52,355 nt of DNA from Paenibacillus alvei DSM 29 (lineage in GTDB: Bacteria > Bacillota > Bacilli > Paenibacillales > Paenibacillaceae). The notes under the pieces were generated by a model. It saw only the letters and a list, made by a program, of their open reading frames with translations. It was not told the DNA's origin and ran no database searches. The translations under genes and the position numbers were made by a program. Positions within the stretch are counted from its first letter, which is position 1; every line of letters begins with the position of its first letter. This document shows, piece after piece, positions 13,991 to 23,700 of this stretch. The stretch lies in assembly GCF_000293805.1 (NCBI RefSeq), contig NZ_AMBZ01000016.1:1-52355 (forward strand). Reading direction: 5' to 3'.

Positions 13991-16363
13991 CTAAACAGTC
14001 GGCTCTCCACTGTGAAGCAAACCATTTATCGTTCGGAATGGAATCGAAATAATAATGCAGACACCCTCTCCAGGGGAAGCCTTCCATGTCATACTGCCAT
14101 TTACCAGCAATACACGTGCACGGAGAAGCTTCAGCCCCCGCACCTTGGCACGCTCATTGAACACAGTTGCCGCTTCAAAGCCGACTCCATCATCTTCATA
14201 CAAAATAACAATTTGCCCATCTACCTTGTACAATTGAAGCTCAATCGAGCGTGCATAAGCATGGTAAAAAGAATTATACAGCAGCTCCTGCACCATCCGG
14301 AATACATGGAGCTTCATAACGGGGTACAGTGCGTCTATCCCTGCTTCAGGATCAACCTGGAACTGCACCCGTTCCGCCCACTCTGAACATTCTCCTTCGA
14401 TAAATTGCCGTACCGCATTGGCGAATCCCGCCGTGTGCATAAGCTGAGGATCGAGTGCCAAGCAGGTATGCCGCAGCTTCATATTTACATCGGTCAGCTG
14501 CTTTTCAATTTCGACTGCCTGCTGCCGTGCATCATCCGCTTCCGTGCTCATTCGGATCGCATCAAGCTGAATCCCAATATCATGCAAACGTCGCATAACG
14601 GTATGCTGCAGCATGTTAGACAGCTTCCCTTTATCCTTCTCTATGGAACCAAACATTTTCTCGATTACCCATGGTCCTGTTGTTAAGGACTGGAGGGTCA
14701 CAGGCTGCCGCTCGGTTTCCTGCTTTAATTGTTCGATTTGCGTATTCAGCATATGAATCATCATTACTTTTTTCATGCCGATATTCATATAGCGGATCAA
14801 TTGGCGAATCCACTCTTGCTCTTCCATGTTCAGCTCTGACCCATCTTCACGATGTGCGACTACCAAATAAGCAATATACACATCATGCCGCTCAACCTCG
14901 AACCAATAAGCCGATTCCGAAGAAAATTGACCCGAGCGAACCCGACGCTCCACTTCCGTTGCATCCAGTGCACCATCAATATAGAGTTCCACATCATTGT
15001 GAGGGTTCTTGATGACGAGCGCCGCTCCTCGAACGTTCAAATTTTGAATAATGGAATAAAGGATAGCCTTCCCCCATTCCTGCATCGTATCAAGTGCCGT
15101 TAATTGACCCGTAATCAATTGCAGAGACTCCTTCAGCCGCTCATCGCTAGGAAAAATCGCTGTCGTGAGCTTCCGATTGAAGTAAGGGAAGCTGTACAAC
15201 ACTACAGACAGTAAAATAACAATAAAACCAAAGCTGAACACATGCTGTACAATCGTATGCGATTCAACGAAAATGATCGCATTTAGTCCAACCACGAGCG
15301 CTCCAGGAACCATCGCAATAAGGACAAGCGCCACTACACGTTTGATTACGATCTCGAGGTCGGATAATTTATGGAACTGATTCAAGTACACAAAGCTTAA
15401 CGGCATCAGCAGCGTGAACCACCCCGTCAGCAGCGGCGATACAAGCGGATCCTGCCGGAACAGCATTGGAACATAGGTCAATAAAAGAATTGGTGCAAAC
15501 GCAATCCCCATCCATATCCATACATAACGAATGACCGCTGCAATATGAGGGGAACCTTGACGATTGCGATAATAGGTCGACGCAACCCAATAGAAGTTGT
15601 AAGCGACACCGCTCAAAAAGAGCCAATCTGCAACAAAATTATCGATTTGATATACATCATACACATAATCGGTCAACAAGAATGTTGATTTCAATACGAA
15701 ATACATGCCGACGATTCCATAGAACAAATAAATGCCTCGACGCGAGTATGTAATCCCAGCCTTCTCATAGAAAAATTGTGCAATGAAGTGCAGTAGTACG
15801 ATCGGCATTAAGGCAACAGCAGACCAAATAATGATTTGCCCAATCAGATCTCCACGGAAGGTAGCCCCCATACTCATATAAATGATGATCATAATGAGCA
15901 GCAAGCAGCACAGCATCCTCATGGATAAAGCAGAACGTTTCTTCCACCATATGTATCCTGCAAGCACAATAAAAATGAATTCACTTGCGAAAGGCAGCAC
16001 ACCGGAAAATGGATGGCGCGGTTCATTCGCCATATCGATTAACCTGCTATGCCCGAGATGATCGATAACGATATATTCAGCTTGTTCAACGGTGTGCCAT
16101 CGACGTACGGTCGGATGCTCTTGCGGCGGCTTGCCGTTAATGCTTACAATGCGATCTCCAACCTCTAGTTGCTGACGCTTCGCAAATTGGCCATTGGAAA
16201 ATTCAGCAATTTTCCATTCTCCCTGCTCAATCTCTACGCGAAGCCCTAGGTACGGATATCGAACCGTAATAAAAACAAACCAGCATTGTAATAGAAGCAA
16301 TACAATTAATCCTATTTTTGTAAACGTTTTCAAGTATTTTGATATGATATCTATTTTTTCCAT
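13991..16363 (-). CDS. ComP-like membrane sensor with PDZ-like domain and HATPase domain
   Basis: 790 residues. An N-terminal membrane segment (IGLIVLLLLQCWFVFITV) is followed by a PDZ-like extracytoplasmic domain (LEVGDRIVSINGKPP at about 67-81), then about eight membrane segments (110-400), a GAF-like region and a C-terminal ATPase: MVQELLYNSFYHAYA (N box) and YEDDGVGFEA (G1). The dimerisation region has RRLHDIGIQLDAI, where His is the candidate phosphosite, but it departs from the usual HisKA_3 motif. The architecture matches ComP-type quorum sensor kinases of Bacillota, yet no response regulator gene is adjacent, so the partner is unknown. Confidence 0.78.
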   Translation of the reverse strand: MEKIDIISKYLKTFTKIGLIVLLLLQCWFVFITVRYPYLGLRVEIEQGEWKIAEFSNGQFAKRQQLEVGDRIVSINGKPPQEHPTVRRWHTVEQAEYIVIDHLGHSRLIDMANEPRHPFSGVLPFASEFIFIVLAGYIWWKKRSALSMRMLCCLLLIMIIIYMSMGATFRGDLIGQIIIWSAVALMPIVLLHFIAQFFYEKAGITYSRRGIYLFYGIVGMYFVLKSTFLLTDYVYDVYQIDNFVADWLFLSGVAYNFYWVASTYYRNRQGSPHIAAVIRYVWIWMGIAFAPILLLTYVPMLFRQDPLVSPLLTGWFTLLMPLSFVYLNQFHKLSDLEIVIKRVVALVLIAMVPGALVVGLNAIIFVESHTIVQHVFSFGFIVILLSVVLYSFPYFNRKLTTAIFPSDERLKESLQLITGQLTALDTMQEWGKAILYSIIQNLNVRGAALVIKNPHNDVELYIDGALDATEVERRVRSGQFSSESAYWFEVERHDVYIAYLVVAHREDGSELNMEEQEWIRQLIRYMNIGMKKVMMIHMLNTQIEQLKQETERQPVTLQSLTTGPWVIEKMFGSIEKDKGKLSNMLQHTVMRRLHDIGIQLDAIRMSTEADDARQQAVEIEKQLTDVNMKLRHTCLALDPQLMHTAGFANAVRQFIEGECSEWAERVQFQVDPEAGIDALYPVMKLHVFRMVQELLYNSFYHAYARSIELQLYKVDGQIVILYEDDGVGFEAATVFNERAKVRGLKLLRARVLLVNGSMTWKASPGEGVCIIISIPFRTINGLLHSGEPTV

Positions 16364-16474
16364 CCCTTTTCTTTACCCCTGACGGAAGTATCATTTATCG
16401 ACATTTTTCATCATAAACCTTCCTTTATTCTATCGAACCCCTCCTGTAACTTCAATGCAGGATTTGTATGAATT

Positions 16475-16504
16475 TTGCATTTTCACCACCAAAAATGATA
16501 GAAT
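16475..16504 (+). promoter_or_regulatory. Probable promoter for the 16563-18058 pair
   Basis: TTGCAT (16475-16480) and TAGAAT (16499-16504) with an 18-bp spacer, about 60 bases before the ATG at 16563. Confidence 0.45.
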
Positions 16505-16562
16505 TCATGCTAGAATGAGTATTGTTTTTATCTTACCATTCGACTTCTTTCGAGGTGATTCA

Positions 16563-16973
16563 ATGCAACCAACAGCACAGACAGAACGCGACAGTGCACG
16601 TCGCTCCCGAACGAAGACGAGCGGAGCTAGCGCCAAATGGTTTCTCCTTTTCTGGGTCATTATGATCGGCATTGGAGTAACTGCTACCTACTTCTACAGC
16701 ACCCATATGAAGAAATCGATGCTTCAGGAACTCCAAGTGCAAACCCAAGCCCAGCTACAGCAAGTCAAATTAGACTATGAAAAGCAGCTTGGCGAGTTAA
16801 ATAAGAAGATGGACGCCATGCAAAGCAAAGTTCAATCGTTCAATGAACTACTTACGTTTACGAAAGATAATACTTCGAACAAAACAGACAACAGCAACAA
16901 GCTGTATACTCAATTGAACGAAGTGAAAAAGCAGCTGGCAGCGCTGCAGAAGAAGATGGATTTGTTGAAATAA
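16563..16973 (+). CDS. Single-pass membrane coiled-coil protein
   Basis: 136 residues from the ATG at 16563, which has GAGGTGATT upstream; the frame is open back to 16455 across the promoter and that part is not used. A basic Ser/Arg-rich N-terminus precedes one membrane segment (WFLLFWVIMIGIGVTATYFY, about 28-47) and a long coiled coil (MLQELQVQTQAQLQQVKLDY and KKQLAALQKKMDLL). It is 17 bases before the phosphodiester glycosidase gene, so they likely act together at the cell surface. No named family recognised. Confidence 0.7.
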   Translation: MQPTAQTERDSARRSRTKTSGASAKWFLLFWVIMIGIGVTATYFYSTHMKKSMLQELQVQTQAQLQQVKLDYEKQLGELNKKMDAMQSKVQSFNELLTFTKDNTSNKTDNSNKLYTQLNEVKKQLAALQKKMDLLK

Positions 16974-16990
16974 CAAGCGAGGCGGTTTTT

Positions 16991-18058
16991 ATGAAGTTGC
17001 AAGTTAAAGTAGTCAACCGAATGTTCATGATGATTACCGCACCCTTTCTTGGCATGATGATATGGATGCTGATTTCTTCGCAAAGTGTGTCGCTTCAATT
17101 AGAGACTGCGCCGCTTGCTGAGCCGGCATCATTCAATGAAAAGCAGTCCCGAGTATCCTCACAATTAGATAAGGCTAAGGAGATAGCTGTCCACACCGTT
17201 GAATCCGTGCGTCATATTTCTACCTTGTATAAGCAAACGACGACCACGATGAATGACATCGTCCTAACGGCAAGCCAACAGGCTAAGCGTCCGGAGCGAA
17301 TCTATGATCAACGGATTACAGCTCGGCTGGGCACTCCTCAGGAACGCATCGACAGTGAGAAGCTTCGTGCGGAGCTATATATCATTAATCAGCCAACCTA
17401 TCGCGGATATGCAATGAAGGTCAAGTTGAAGGATCCTAAAGCGATGCGAATGACACTTGGCCATGATGAATATGGCGGCTCGGAGACAACCATGCAGGCC
17501 GTGAAGCGCTATAACGCGGTTGCTGGCATTAATGCTGGCGGTTATGCAGAAAGCAGAGGCAAGCGTTATCCGCTCGGAACCACCGTCATGAATGGCAAGT
17601 ATATCTCTTCCTTTGAGCCGAGCTTCAAAAATTTGTCCTTCGTTGGGATGGATGTTAACTCTCGATTGATCGGGGGAAAATTTTATCAGAAGGAAGAATT
17701 GGACAAGCTCCAGCCAAAGTATGGGGCAACGTTCGTTCCTGCCTTGCTCAAAAATGGTGCAAGTCTCACGATCCCTGATAAGTGGAAGACATCTCCTGCA
17801 CGGGCCCCGCGCACGGTTATCGGCAATTACAAGGATGATCAACTGCTCATTTTAGTTGTCGACGGATATAATGAAAGTGGAAGTTCAGGAGCAACCTTGG
17901 AAGAATTACAGCGGAAGCTGGCCAATCTTGGTATCAGGGATGCATACAACCTGGATGGCGGCGGATCATCGACACTTGTGTTCAATGGCCGGGTTGTGAA
18001 TACGCCATCTGATGGTGAGATGCGCTCTCTTCCTACTCATTTCTTATTCTTTAAGTGA
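16991..18058 (+). CDS. Phosphodiester glycosidase (NAGPA-domain) membrane/secreted protein
   Basis: 355 residues. N-terminal membrane anchor or signal (MFMMITAPFLGMMIWMLI) then a linker and a C-terminal NAGPA/DUF2233 domain: GINAGGYAESRG, APRTVIGNYKDDQLLILVVDGYN, and DAYNLDGGGSSTLVFNGRVVN with PSDGEMRSLP. These are the family hallmarks; members cleave sugar-phosphodiester bonds, for example on wall polymers or capsules in bacteria. Starts 17 bases after the coiled-coil gene in the same operon. Acts outside the membrane. Confidence 0.85.
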   Translation: MKLQVKVVNRMFMMITAPFLGMMIWMLISSQSVSLQLETAPLAEPASFNEKQSRVSSQLDKAKEIAVHTVESVRHISTLYKQTTTTMNDIVLTASQQAKRPERIYDQRITARLGTPQERIDSEKLRAELYIINQPTYRGYAMKVKLKDPKAMRMTLGHDEYGGSETTMQAVKRYNAVAGINAGGYAESRGKRYPLGTTVMNGKYISSFEPSFKNLSFVGMDVNSRLIGGKFYQKEELDKLQPKYGATFVPALLKNGASLTIPDKWKTSPARAPRTVIGNYKDDQLLILVVDGYNESGSSGATLEELQRKLANLGIRDAYNLDGGGSSTLVFNGRVVNTPSDGEMRSLPTHFLFFK

Positions 18059-18086
18059 CAACTTGCGCAACAACCTGCTTTTCATA

Positions 18087-18115
18087 TTTTCATTTTGGTA
18101 TGTTTTGGGTATAAT
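18087..18115 (+). promoter_or_regulatory. Promoter of the 32-residue membrane protein gene
   Basis: TTTTCA (18087-18092) and TATAAT (18110-18115), 17-bp spacer, 29 bases before the ATG at 18144. Confidence 0.55.
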
Positions 18116-18143
18116 AAAAGCATCCATTGGGGGTGTGCATATC

Positions 18144-18242
18144 ATGTCCGTAACATTTTGGATTATTATGCTCGTATTCGCCATGTTCATTACGGCTATG
18201 CTGACTGCTGGCTACAATGAGGATAAGACGAGCGGCTTGTAA
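18144..18242 (+). CDS. Small single-pass membrane protein (32 aa)
   Basis: Reads MSVTFWIIMLVFAMFITAML then TAGYNEDKTSGL. GGGGGTG precedes the ATG, a promoter lies just upstream and a terminator follows at once, so it forms its own transcription unit. One hydrophobic helix with a short polar tail. No family recognised; typical of short membrane regulators. Confidence 0.6.
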   Translation: MSVTFWIIMLVFAMFITAMLTAGYNEDKTSGL

Positions 18243-18246
18243 GAAG

Positions 18247-18280
18247 AAGAGGCTTTCCGAATCCGGAAGGCTTCTTTTTT
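18247..18280 (+). terminator. Intrinsic terminator after the 32-aa gene
   Basis: Stem of GAGGCTTTCCG against CGGAAGGCTTC with a one-base irregularity, followed by six T. Confidence 0.75.
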
Positions 18281-18356
18281 ATGCTTTATTCTTGGAATGC
18301 TTTATGTAAGATGAGACTTTATGTACGATTTCTAAATCTGGATACATCAGGTTCGA

Positions 18357-18385
18357 TTGACACCCGTTACCTATCTTGATACAGT
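18357..18385 (+). promoter_or_regulatory. SigA-like promoter of the Cse60-like gene
   Basis: TTGACA (18357-18362) and TACAGT (18380-18385), spacer 17 bp. Confidence 0.5.
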
Positions 18386-18395
18386 AGGAATAACG

Positions 18396-18427
18396 AGGCA
18401 TTTCGCCCCCGATGGGGCGAGGTGCCT
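18396..18427 (+). promoter_or_regulatory. Stable hairpin in the leader of the Cse60-like gene
   Basis: TCGCCCC (18403-18409) pairs with GGGGCGA (18414-18420), extended by AGGCA (18396-18400) with TGCCT (18423-18427). No T-run follows, so it is not a plain terminator; it starts about 4 bases after the predicted transcription start. Confidence 0.5.
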
Positions 18428-18484
18428 TCGTGCATATGTAAGGTTTTTTACATTTAATGGTCTGCAGAAGAAAGGAATGATGCA

Positions 18485-18694
18485 ATGATCCAGGTTAAAG
18501 AGTTTGTGGATGTAAGTGCTGCAACAGCAGAAGAGAAGGCTAATGATTTTTTGGCCACGCTGCTGGAAGAGCAGGTGATTGAGATTAAATACTCGGCTGG
18601 GTATCGCTTGAATCGCGATATCTCCGAGCAAAGAAGCTGTATATTGGTTGTTTATCGGACAGCTAGCGTTCCTGCTGGGAAGCACGAACCATAG
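18485..18694 (+). CDS. Cse60-like sporulation protein
   Basis: 69 residues: MIQVKEFVDVSAATAEEKAN, then FLATLLEEQVIEIKYSAGYR and CILVVYR. The order MI-VK-F ... N-FL-TL ... IIDIKYS ... -- YRK is that of Cse60/DUF2758, a small SigE-controlled protein in Bacillus subtilis. Function is unknown even there. AAAGGAATGATGCA precedes the ATG. The predicted promoter here looks SigA-like rather than SigE-like. Confidence 0.6.
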   Translation: MIQVKEFVDVSAATAEEKANDFLATLLEEQVIEIKYSAGYRLNRDISEQRSCILVVYRTASVPAGKHEP

Positions 18695-18731
18695 CTGCCC
18701 TCACAAATTGCGATAAGGGAGAGTATAAAAG

Positions 18732-19031
18732 ATGATGCAGCAGTTTCAAGCAGTGACACGGAATATTGAAAAACGAAGCGAAGTCCGGCAGCTTCGCTCT
18801 GAAGGGAGAATTCCATGCGTTCTCCTTCAACAACAAGCCAGTGTGAACCTTCACATGGATGCCAAAGCGTTCGCCCTATGGGTTAGAGATGCGGCTCACA
18901 ACCAGTTGGAGTTGAGTATTGATGGGGCAAATCCAATTACGGCACAGGTTCAAGAGATACAACGTCACCCTGTAACGAATGATATTCTGCATGTTGATCT
19001 GCTAGCATGCCAATCTACTGCACTTGCATAG
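18732..19031 (+). CDS. Short ribosomal protein L25/Ctc-like protein
   Basis: 99 residues matching the L25 N-terminal 5S-rRNA-binding domain: EVRQLRSEGRIPCVLL, LELSIDGANP and VQEIQRHPVTNDILHVDLL. Bacillus Ctc is about 200 residues with a TL5-type C-terminal domain, which is absent here, so this is a short form or paralogue. ATG at 18732 or 18735. A strong terminator follows at 19061. Confidence 0.7.
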   Translation: MMQQFQAVTRNIEKRSEVRQLRSEGRIPCVLLQQQASVNLHMDAKAFALWVRDAAHNQLELSIDGANPITAQVQEIQRHPVTNDILHVDLLACQSTALA

Positions 19032-19060
19032 AACAAGGCTCAGAACGGAAGCCATAATGT

Positions 19061-19093
19061 CAAGGATAGGGAATTCCCTATCCTTGGCTTTTT
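19061..19093 (+). terminator. Intrinsic terminator after the L25-like gene
   Basis: A perfect 13+13 palindrome (CAAGGATAGGGAA against TTCCCTATCCTTG, 19061-19086) followed by GGCTTTTT. Confidence 0.8.
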
Positions 19094-19170
19094 CATCATA
19101 TGCTCTACTCCTGCGGACAAGCTTCCGACATGTGAACGCATGAGCATCTTTGTACAATAGAAATAACCCA

Positions 19171-19202
19171 TAAAAAAGAAGCACCACCGAATGTGATGCT
19201 TC
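19171..19202 (-). terminator. Intrinsic terminator after the AbrB-type gene
   Basis: On the minus strand GAAGCATCAC pairs with GTGGTGCTTC (one mismatch), followed by six T. Confidence 0.8.
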
Positions 19203-19218
19203 GCTTCCATGTTTCTCT

Positions 19219-19467
19219 CTATCTTGCCAAGTGGGTCATTTCGTGCATGCATTGCGTGCATATGTAACGATCCTTAAAATCCGCTACCCCGTCCATTGAA
19301 CCGCAGAATACGCACTTCGGACGATAGCGCTCGAGAATAATATGATCTCCTTGAACTAAAATTTCAACAGGATCCCCCTCGTTCATCTGGTAACGCTTCC
19401 TAAGCGACTTAGGCAGTACAATGCGTCCCAATTGATCGACTTTACGGACAACACCGGCAGGTTTCAT
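19219..19467 (-). CDS. AbrB/SpoVT-type transition-state regulator with zinc-ribbon tail
   Basis: 82 residues from the ATG at 19467 (GAGAGGTGG upstream; GTG at 19476 overlaps that site). Swapped-hairpin DNA-binding domain MKPAGVVRKVDQLGRIVLPK, then GDPVEILVQGDHIILERY as in AbrB. The C-terminus carries CVFCG and CTQC, a putative zinc ribbon in place of AbrB's own dimer domain. Likely represses growth-phase genes. Single-gene unit with its own terminator. Confidence 0.85.
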   Translation of the reverse strand: MKPAGVVRKVDQLGRIVLPKSLRKRYQMNEGDPVEILVQGDHIILERYRPKCVFCGSMDGVADFKDRYICTQCMHEMTHLAR

Positions 19468-19611
19468 CAGTTCCACCTCTCTTGTATATACTCTTCTCTC
19501 TTGTTTACCCTCGAAACTACTGCCCCTACTACTTCGATGCTCCGATCCAAAATCCTGCTGAAATTTGTCAATTCAATTCGTTTTTATTCAATTCTTGTAA
19601 TTAGGTGCTAA

Positions 19612-20076
19612 TTACCTCAAATTCATGAAGTCTGCCTGACGCAGTGCTTCATACACGACAATTGCCGCCGCATTAGACAAGTTGAGCGATCGAACCTTGT
19701 CTGTCATTGGCATGCGCATGCATGTCTCTGGATTCGCATCAATTATTTCCTGAGGAAGTCCTTTCGTTTCTTTGCCGAACACGAAAAAGTCCCCATCCTG
19801 GAAGGAAAAGTCACTGTAGCAGTTATCTGCTTTTTTCGTCGCGTAGAAGAAACGTCCATCCTTATATTTCTCCTGCAGCTCCTGGAACGAATCATAGTAA
19901 TGAATCGTAACTGCATACCAATAATCGAGCCCCGCACGCTTCAAGGTTGCATCATCCGTTCGGAACCCGAGTGGACGAACCAAGTGCAGATGGGTGCCCG
20001 TTGCAGCGCAAGTACGCGCAATATTTCCTGTGTTTGCTGGTATTTCTGGTTCAACTAATACGATGTTGAATGCCAT
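19612..20076 (-). CDS. trmL: tRNA (cytidine/uridine-34-2'-O)-methyltransferase
   Basis: 154 residues, typical TrmL length. SPOUT knot motifs are complete: LVEPEIPANTGNIARTCAAT at the N-terminus, FVFGKETKGLP (SAM site) and VRSLNLSNAAAIVVYEALRQ. TrmL methylates the ribose of the wobble base in tRNA-Leu isoacceptors using SAM. Cytoplasmic dimer. Stands alone between a terminator region and the divergent marR operon. Confidence 0.93.
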   Translation of the reverse strand: MAFNIVLVEPEIPANTGNIARTCAATGTHLHLVRPLGFRTDDATLKRAGLDYWYAVTIHYYDSFQELQEKYKDGRFFYATKKADNCYSDFSFQDGDFFVFGKETKGLPQEIIDANPETCMRMPMTDKVRSLNLSNAAAIVVYEALRQADFMNLR

Positions 20077-20198
20077 CTGATGTTCACCTCACATTTCATT
20101 GTTTTATTATACACCAAGAAGGCAAGCCTATTGCTTTGCTTCCTCTTCCATCGCATCAGGATCGAAGTTATCTTTACACAATATTTACATCGATCGAA

Positions 20199-20227
20199 TT
20201 GACACTGAATTTAGCATGAATTATTAT
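20199..20227 (+). promoter_or_regulatory. SigA promoter of the marR-exporter operon
   Basis: TTGACA (20199-20204) and TATTAT (20222-20227), spacer 17 bp. Confidence 0.75.
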
Positions 20228-20241
20228 AGTTCTACAATCGA

Positions 20242-20262
20242 ATGGTTCGACTCTCGAACCAT
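20242..20262. promoter_or_regulatory. Palindromic operator in the marR leader
   Basis: Perfect arms ATGGTTCGA and TCGAACCAT around CTC, about 15 bp after the -10. Its place suggests autoregulation by the MarR protein encoded next. Confidence 0.65.
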
Positions 20263-20287
20263 AATAAATGACAAGGGAGTTATTTTC

Positions 20288-20737
20288 ATGAATCGAGATG
20301 CCAAAACCATTATTGAACGGTATATTGCTGCAGAATTTACTGTAATAAAGCATTTATTTAATGAGATTGGAGAGGCGATTCCAGATCATCTAACGATCGA
20401 CCAATATCAGATCATGTGTGTACTCCATCAGCGAGGCCAATGCACCTCCACCGATCTGGCTGAAGTATTCAAGGTCGTAAAGAGCTCTATTACTGCCATT
20501 ATTAATCGACTTGTCGATCGCGGATACGTTGAACGGACGCCTGCTGAGGAGGATCGGCGTGTAATCGTACTGTCCTTAACGGAGGAAGGACGAACTGTAT
20601 TAGAGCATGCGGACAAAAAGGTGCAGGATATTGTCGCCTCTTATCTGATTCATTTCAGCGAAACGGAAGTTGAAGCCTTCATCGGAGCGTACGAGAAGCT
20701 CGCCCGCTTGATGAAAGAAGGGAAGAATCAAAAATGA
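20288..20737 (+). CDS. MarR-family transcriptional regulator
   Basis: 149 residues from the ATG at 20288 (AAGGGAG upstream); the frame is open to 20099 across the promoter and that part is not used. Winged helix-turn-helix: TSTDLAEVFKVVKSSITAII then RLVDRGYVERTPAEEDRRVI, the MarR signature, with LSLTEEGRTVLE after it. Its stop overlaps the start of the exporter gene as ATGA, so the regulator and pump are co-translated. Likely senses a substrate of the pump and is released from the operator at 20242. Confidence 0.9.
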   Translation: MNRDAKTIIERYIAAEFTVIKHLFNEIGEAIPDHLTIDQYQIMCVLHQRGQCTSTDLAEVFKVVKSSITAIINRLVDRGYVERTPAEEDRRVIVLSLTEEGRTVLEHADKKVQDIVASYLIHFSETEVEAFIGAYEKLARLMKEGKNQK

Positions 20738-23700
20738 GAATGATACTGAGAGCAAAATGGGCTGTATTGGCAGCCTGGATTGCGGTTGCTGTTATTCTTG
20801 CAATAGCAGCACCGTCGCTTAGTGAGCTCGTGAAGGAGCATGGTACGATTGGCGTACCTGACGGCTACTCCTCTGCAGAAGCGATCCGCATCATGGATGA
20901 AGTGTCCAATGCGAAAGGCAATGTGCATGAAACGAGTATGGCACTGGTCTTCCATAATCCAAATGGAATGACTGATAAGGACACCAAAGACATTCAGCAA
21001 GCTATTCAACAGCTCAATCAAAACAAAAACAGCCTTCATATCGTCTCCATGCTCGAACCATACGGACAGTCGGAATTAAAGGCTAAATTAATTTCCAAAG
21101 ACAACAAAACTGTACTCACCTCCCTATTAGTCAGCACCGAGACAGCGAATCCCGTAGAGATTCGTGATCAAATCAATAAAGAACTCGCTTCTACTTCTGT
21201 TGAGCACTACATTACAGGTCAAAAGCTGATTGAAAATGACCAACTCGTCAGCTCACAAGAGGGCTTGAAGAAGTCGGAACTGATTACCGTTGTATTCATT
21301 CTAGCCATCCTATTTTTCGTCTTCCGCTCAATCGTCGCAGCCTTCATTCCGCTGCTAACAGTCGGTCTGAGCTATATCATTTCACAATCCATTGTCGCAT
21401 TTCTTGTCGAAAGCACCCAATTCCCGTTATCGACGTTCACGCAAATCTTTATGGTGGCTGTCTTATTCGGAATTGGAACGGATTACTGCATCCTGCTCCT
21501 CAGTCGGTATAAGGAAGAGCTCGCTAAGCACGACGATCTATGGGATGCGATTGCCGCCACGTACCGTACTGCCGGCAAAACAGTCCTCTTCTCCGGAATC
21601 GCCGTACTTGTCGGTTTTTCCGTGATTGGATTTTCCGAATTCAATTTGTATCGTTCTGCCGTTGCAGTTGCCATTGGAATTGCGATCATGCTGCTCGCGT
21701 TAGTAACGGTCGTACCGTTCTTCATGGCCGTGCTCGGCAAGAAGCTGTTCTGGCCAGCGAAGAAATCGATTGAGCATAAAGAAAGCCGTTCGTGGGGTGC
21801 CATTGGCTCATTCTCACTGCGCCGACCGCTGGCAGCGATGCTCGTGGTTGCAGCCGTCACTGTTCCGTTCCTAATATCCTATAAAGGTGAAGTATCGTTT
21901 AACAGCTTGGAGGAAATCGGAGATAAATACGATTCCGTCAAAGCCTTTAATATTATTGCAGACAGCTTCGAGCCTGGCGAATCCATGCCGACCCAAGTCG
22001 TCATCAAGAGCTATTCCCCGCTTCAGGTGGGCGAATATATGGCCGTAGCCGAGAAAATGAGCCGAGAGCTAATTAAGGTAGATGGTGTATCGGGCGTTCG
22101 CAGCCTTAGCCGACCTGCAGGCGATGAAATCAAGGACTTCCAAATTACCGAACAGGTCAAGACACTTGACAGCGGCCTGTCCAAGGGAAATGACGGATTA
22201 TCCAAAATTAAAGATGGATTGTCCGAAGCAAGCAACGAATTAAGCAAAAACGAGCCTAAGCTCAAAGAGGCAGCTAGCGGAGCAGCACAGCTTACCGTGG
22301 GAACACAAGAACTGAAATCCGGAATCAAGCAGTTGAATGACGGACTTGGTCGCATTGAATCCGGCATTCGCGATGGTTCTGCCGGTGCCGGCCAACTGCA
22401 GCAAGGTCTGAAGCAGGCCAAGGAGAGTGCGCAAAAGCTGGCCCAAGCGCATCAGAAGCTGCTCGATACCTATAAGCAGATTGGGCAAGGTCTTACTGAA
22501 ATAACAAGCGGCGTTGGCCAAATGAATACACAGTTCAGCGAATTGACCAAGTCGCTGCAATCGTTAACGGGCCGATTCGCAAGCTTGGAGGAACGCTTCC
22601 CGGATTTGTTGAAAGACGCTGATTATATGACAATTCGCGGTACCGTAACCGCTGCTGGGCAAGGGGCAGCCCAATTATCCGGCGCTCTTGGACAGATGCA
22701 ATCTACATTAGCGAAAGTAAACGGAGGCATGGCTCAGGCGAACCAAGGCTACGAGCAAGCCACTACCGGCCAGAAGGCGCTGGCATCAGGGTTCGATCAG
22801 CTCATTGCAGGCATCTCGCAGCTAGAGTCAGGTCTGAAGCAGGCAGCCAATGGCCAAGGCCAAATCATTAGCAAAGTACCTGGCATCATAACAGGACTTG
22901 ATAAACTTCAAGCTGGCCAAAAACAGATCGGAGACGGCTTCTCGCAATTATCGGATCAGATTGGCAAGCTGACGACCGGCTTGAAGGATGGAGCCGATGG
23001 ATTGACGCAAGTATCGGATGGGCTTAACTCTGCTCAGGGATATTTGCAAAATGTAAGTACAGCGCCCGATAAAGAGCTTGGCGGCTGGTTCGTCCCTGAT
23101 GAGGTATTATCGAATGACGCCTTCCGCAAGGCGCTCGAGATGTACTTATCCGAGGATCACAGTGTAATGACCTTAGACGTCATCTTTGCTGATAATCCAT
23201 ATGGAACCCCGGCTATTGATCGAATCGACGCTGTGAAAGCAGCTGTAGATCGCAGCGTGAAGGGAACTTCCTTGGAAAAGGCGACGATCGCAGTTGGCGG
23301 TGTATCGAGCACGTTTGCCGACTTGAAGCAAATGTCTGGTGAAGATTATATGAGAACCGTAACGTACATGATCATCGGTATATTACTCATCCTGATTGTC
23401 CTGTTCCGATCCATCATTATGCCGCTGTATATCGTAGCATCCTTGCTGCTTACCTTCTTCACTTCGATGGGAATTACGGAAGTGATCTTTACGAAGATGC
23501 TGGATTACTCCGGGGTTACATGGGCAGCTCCATTCTTCGGCTTTGTTATGCTGATGGCACTTGGCGTCGATTACAGCATCTTCTTGATGGAACGCTTCAA
23601 TGAGAATAAGCATCTGGATGTGAAGGATGCAATCCTATACGCGATGAAAAATATGGGGACGGTTATTATTTCTGCCGTAATCATCTTAGGAGGAACATTT

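Noticed and set aside
18396..18427. Riboswitch in the leader of the Cse60-like gene
   Set aside because: Only one hairpin, with no conserved aptamer core or expression platform that I recognise.
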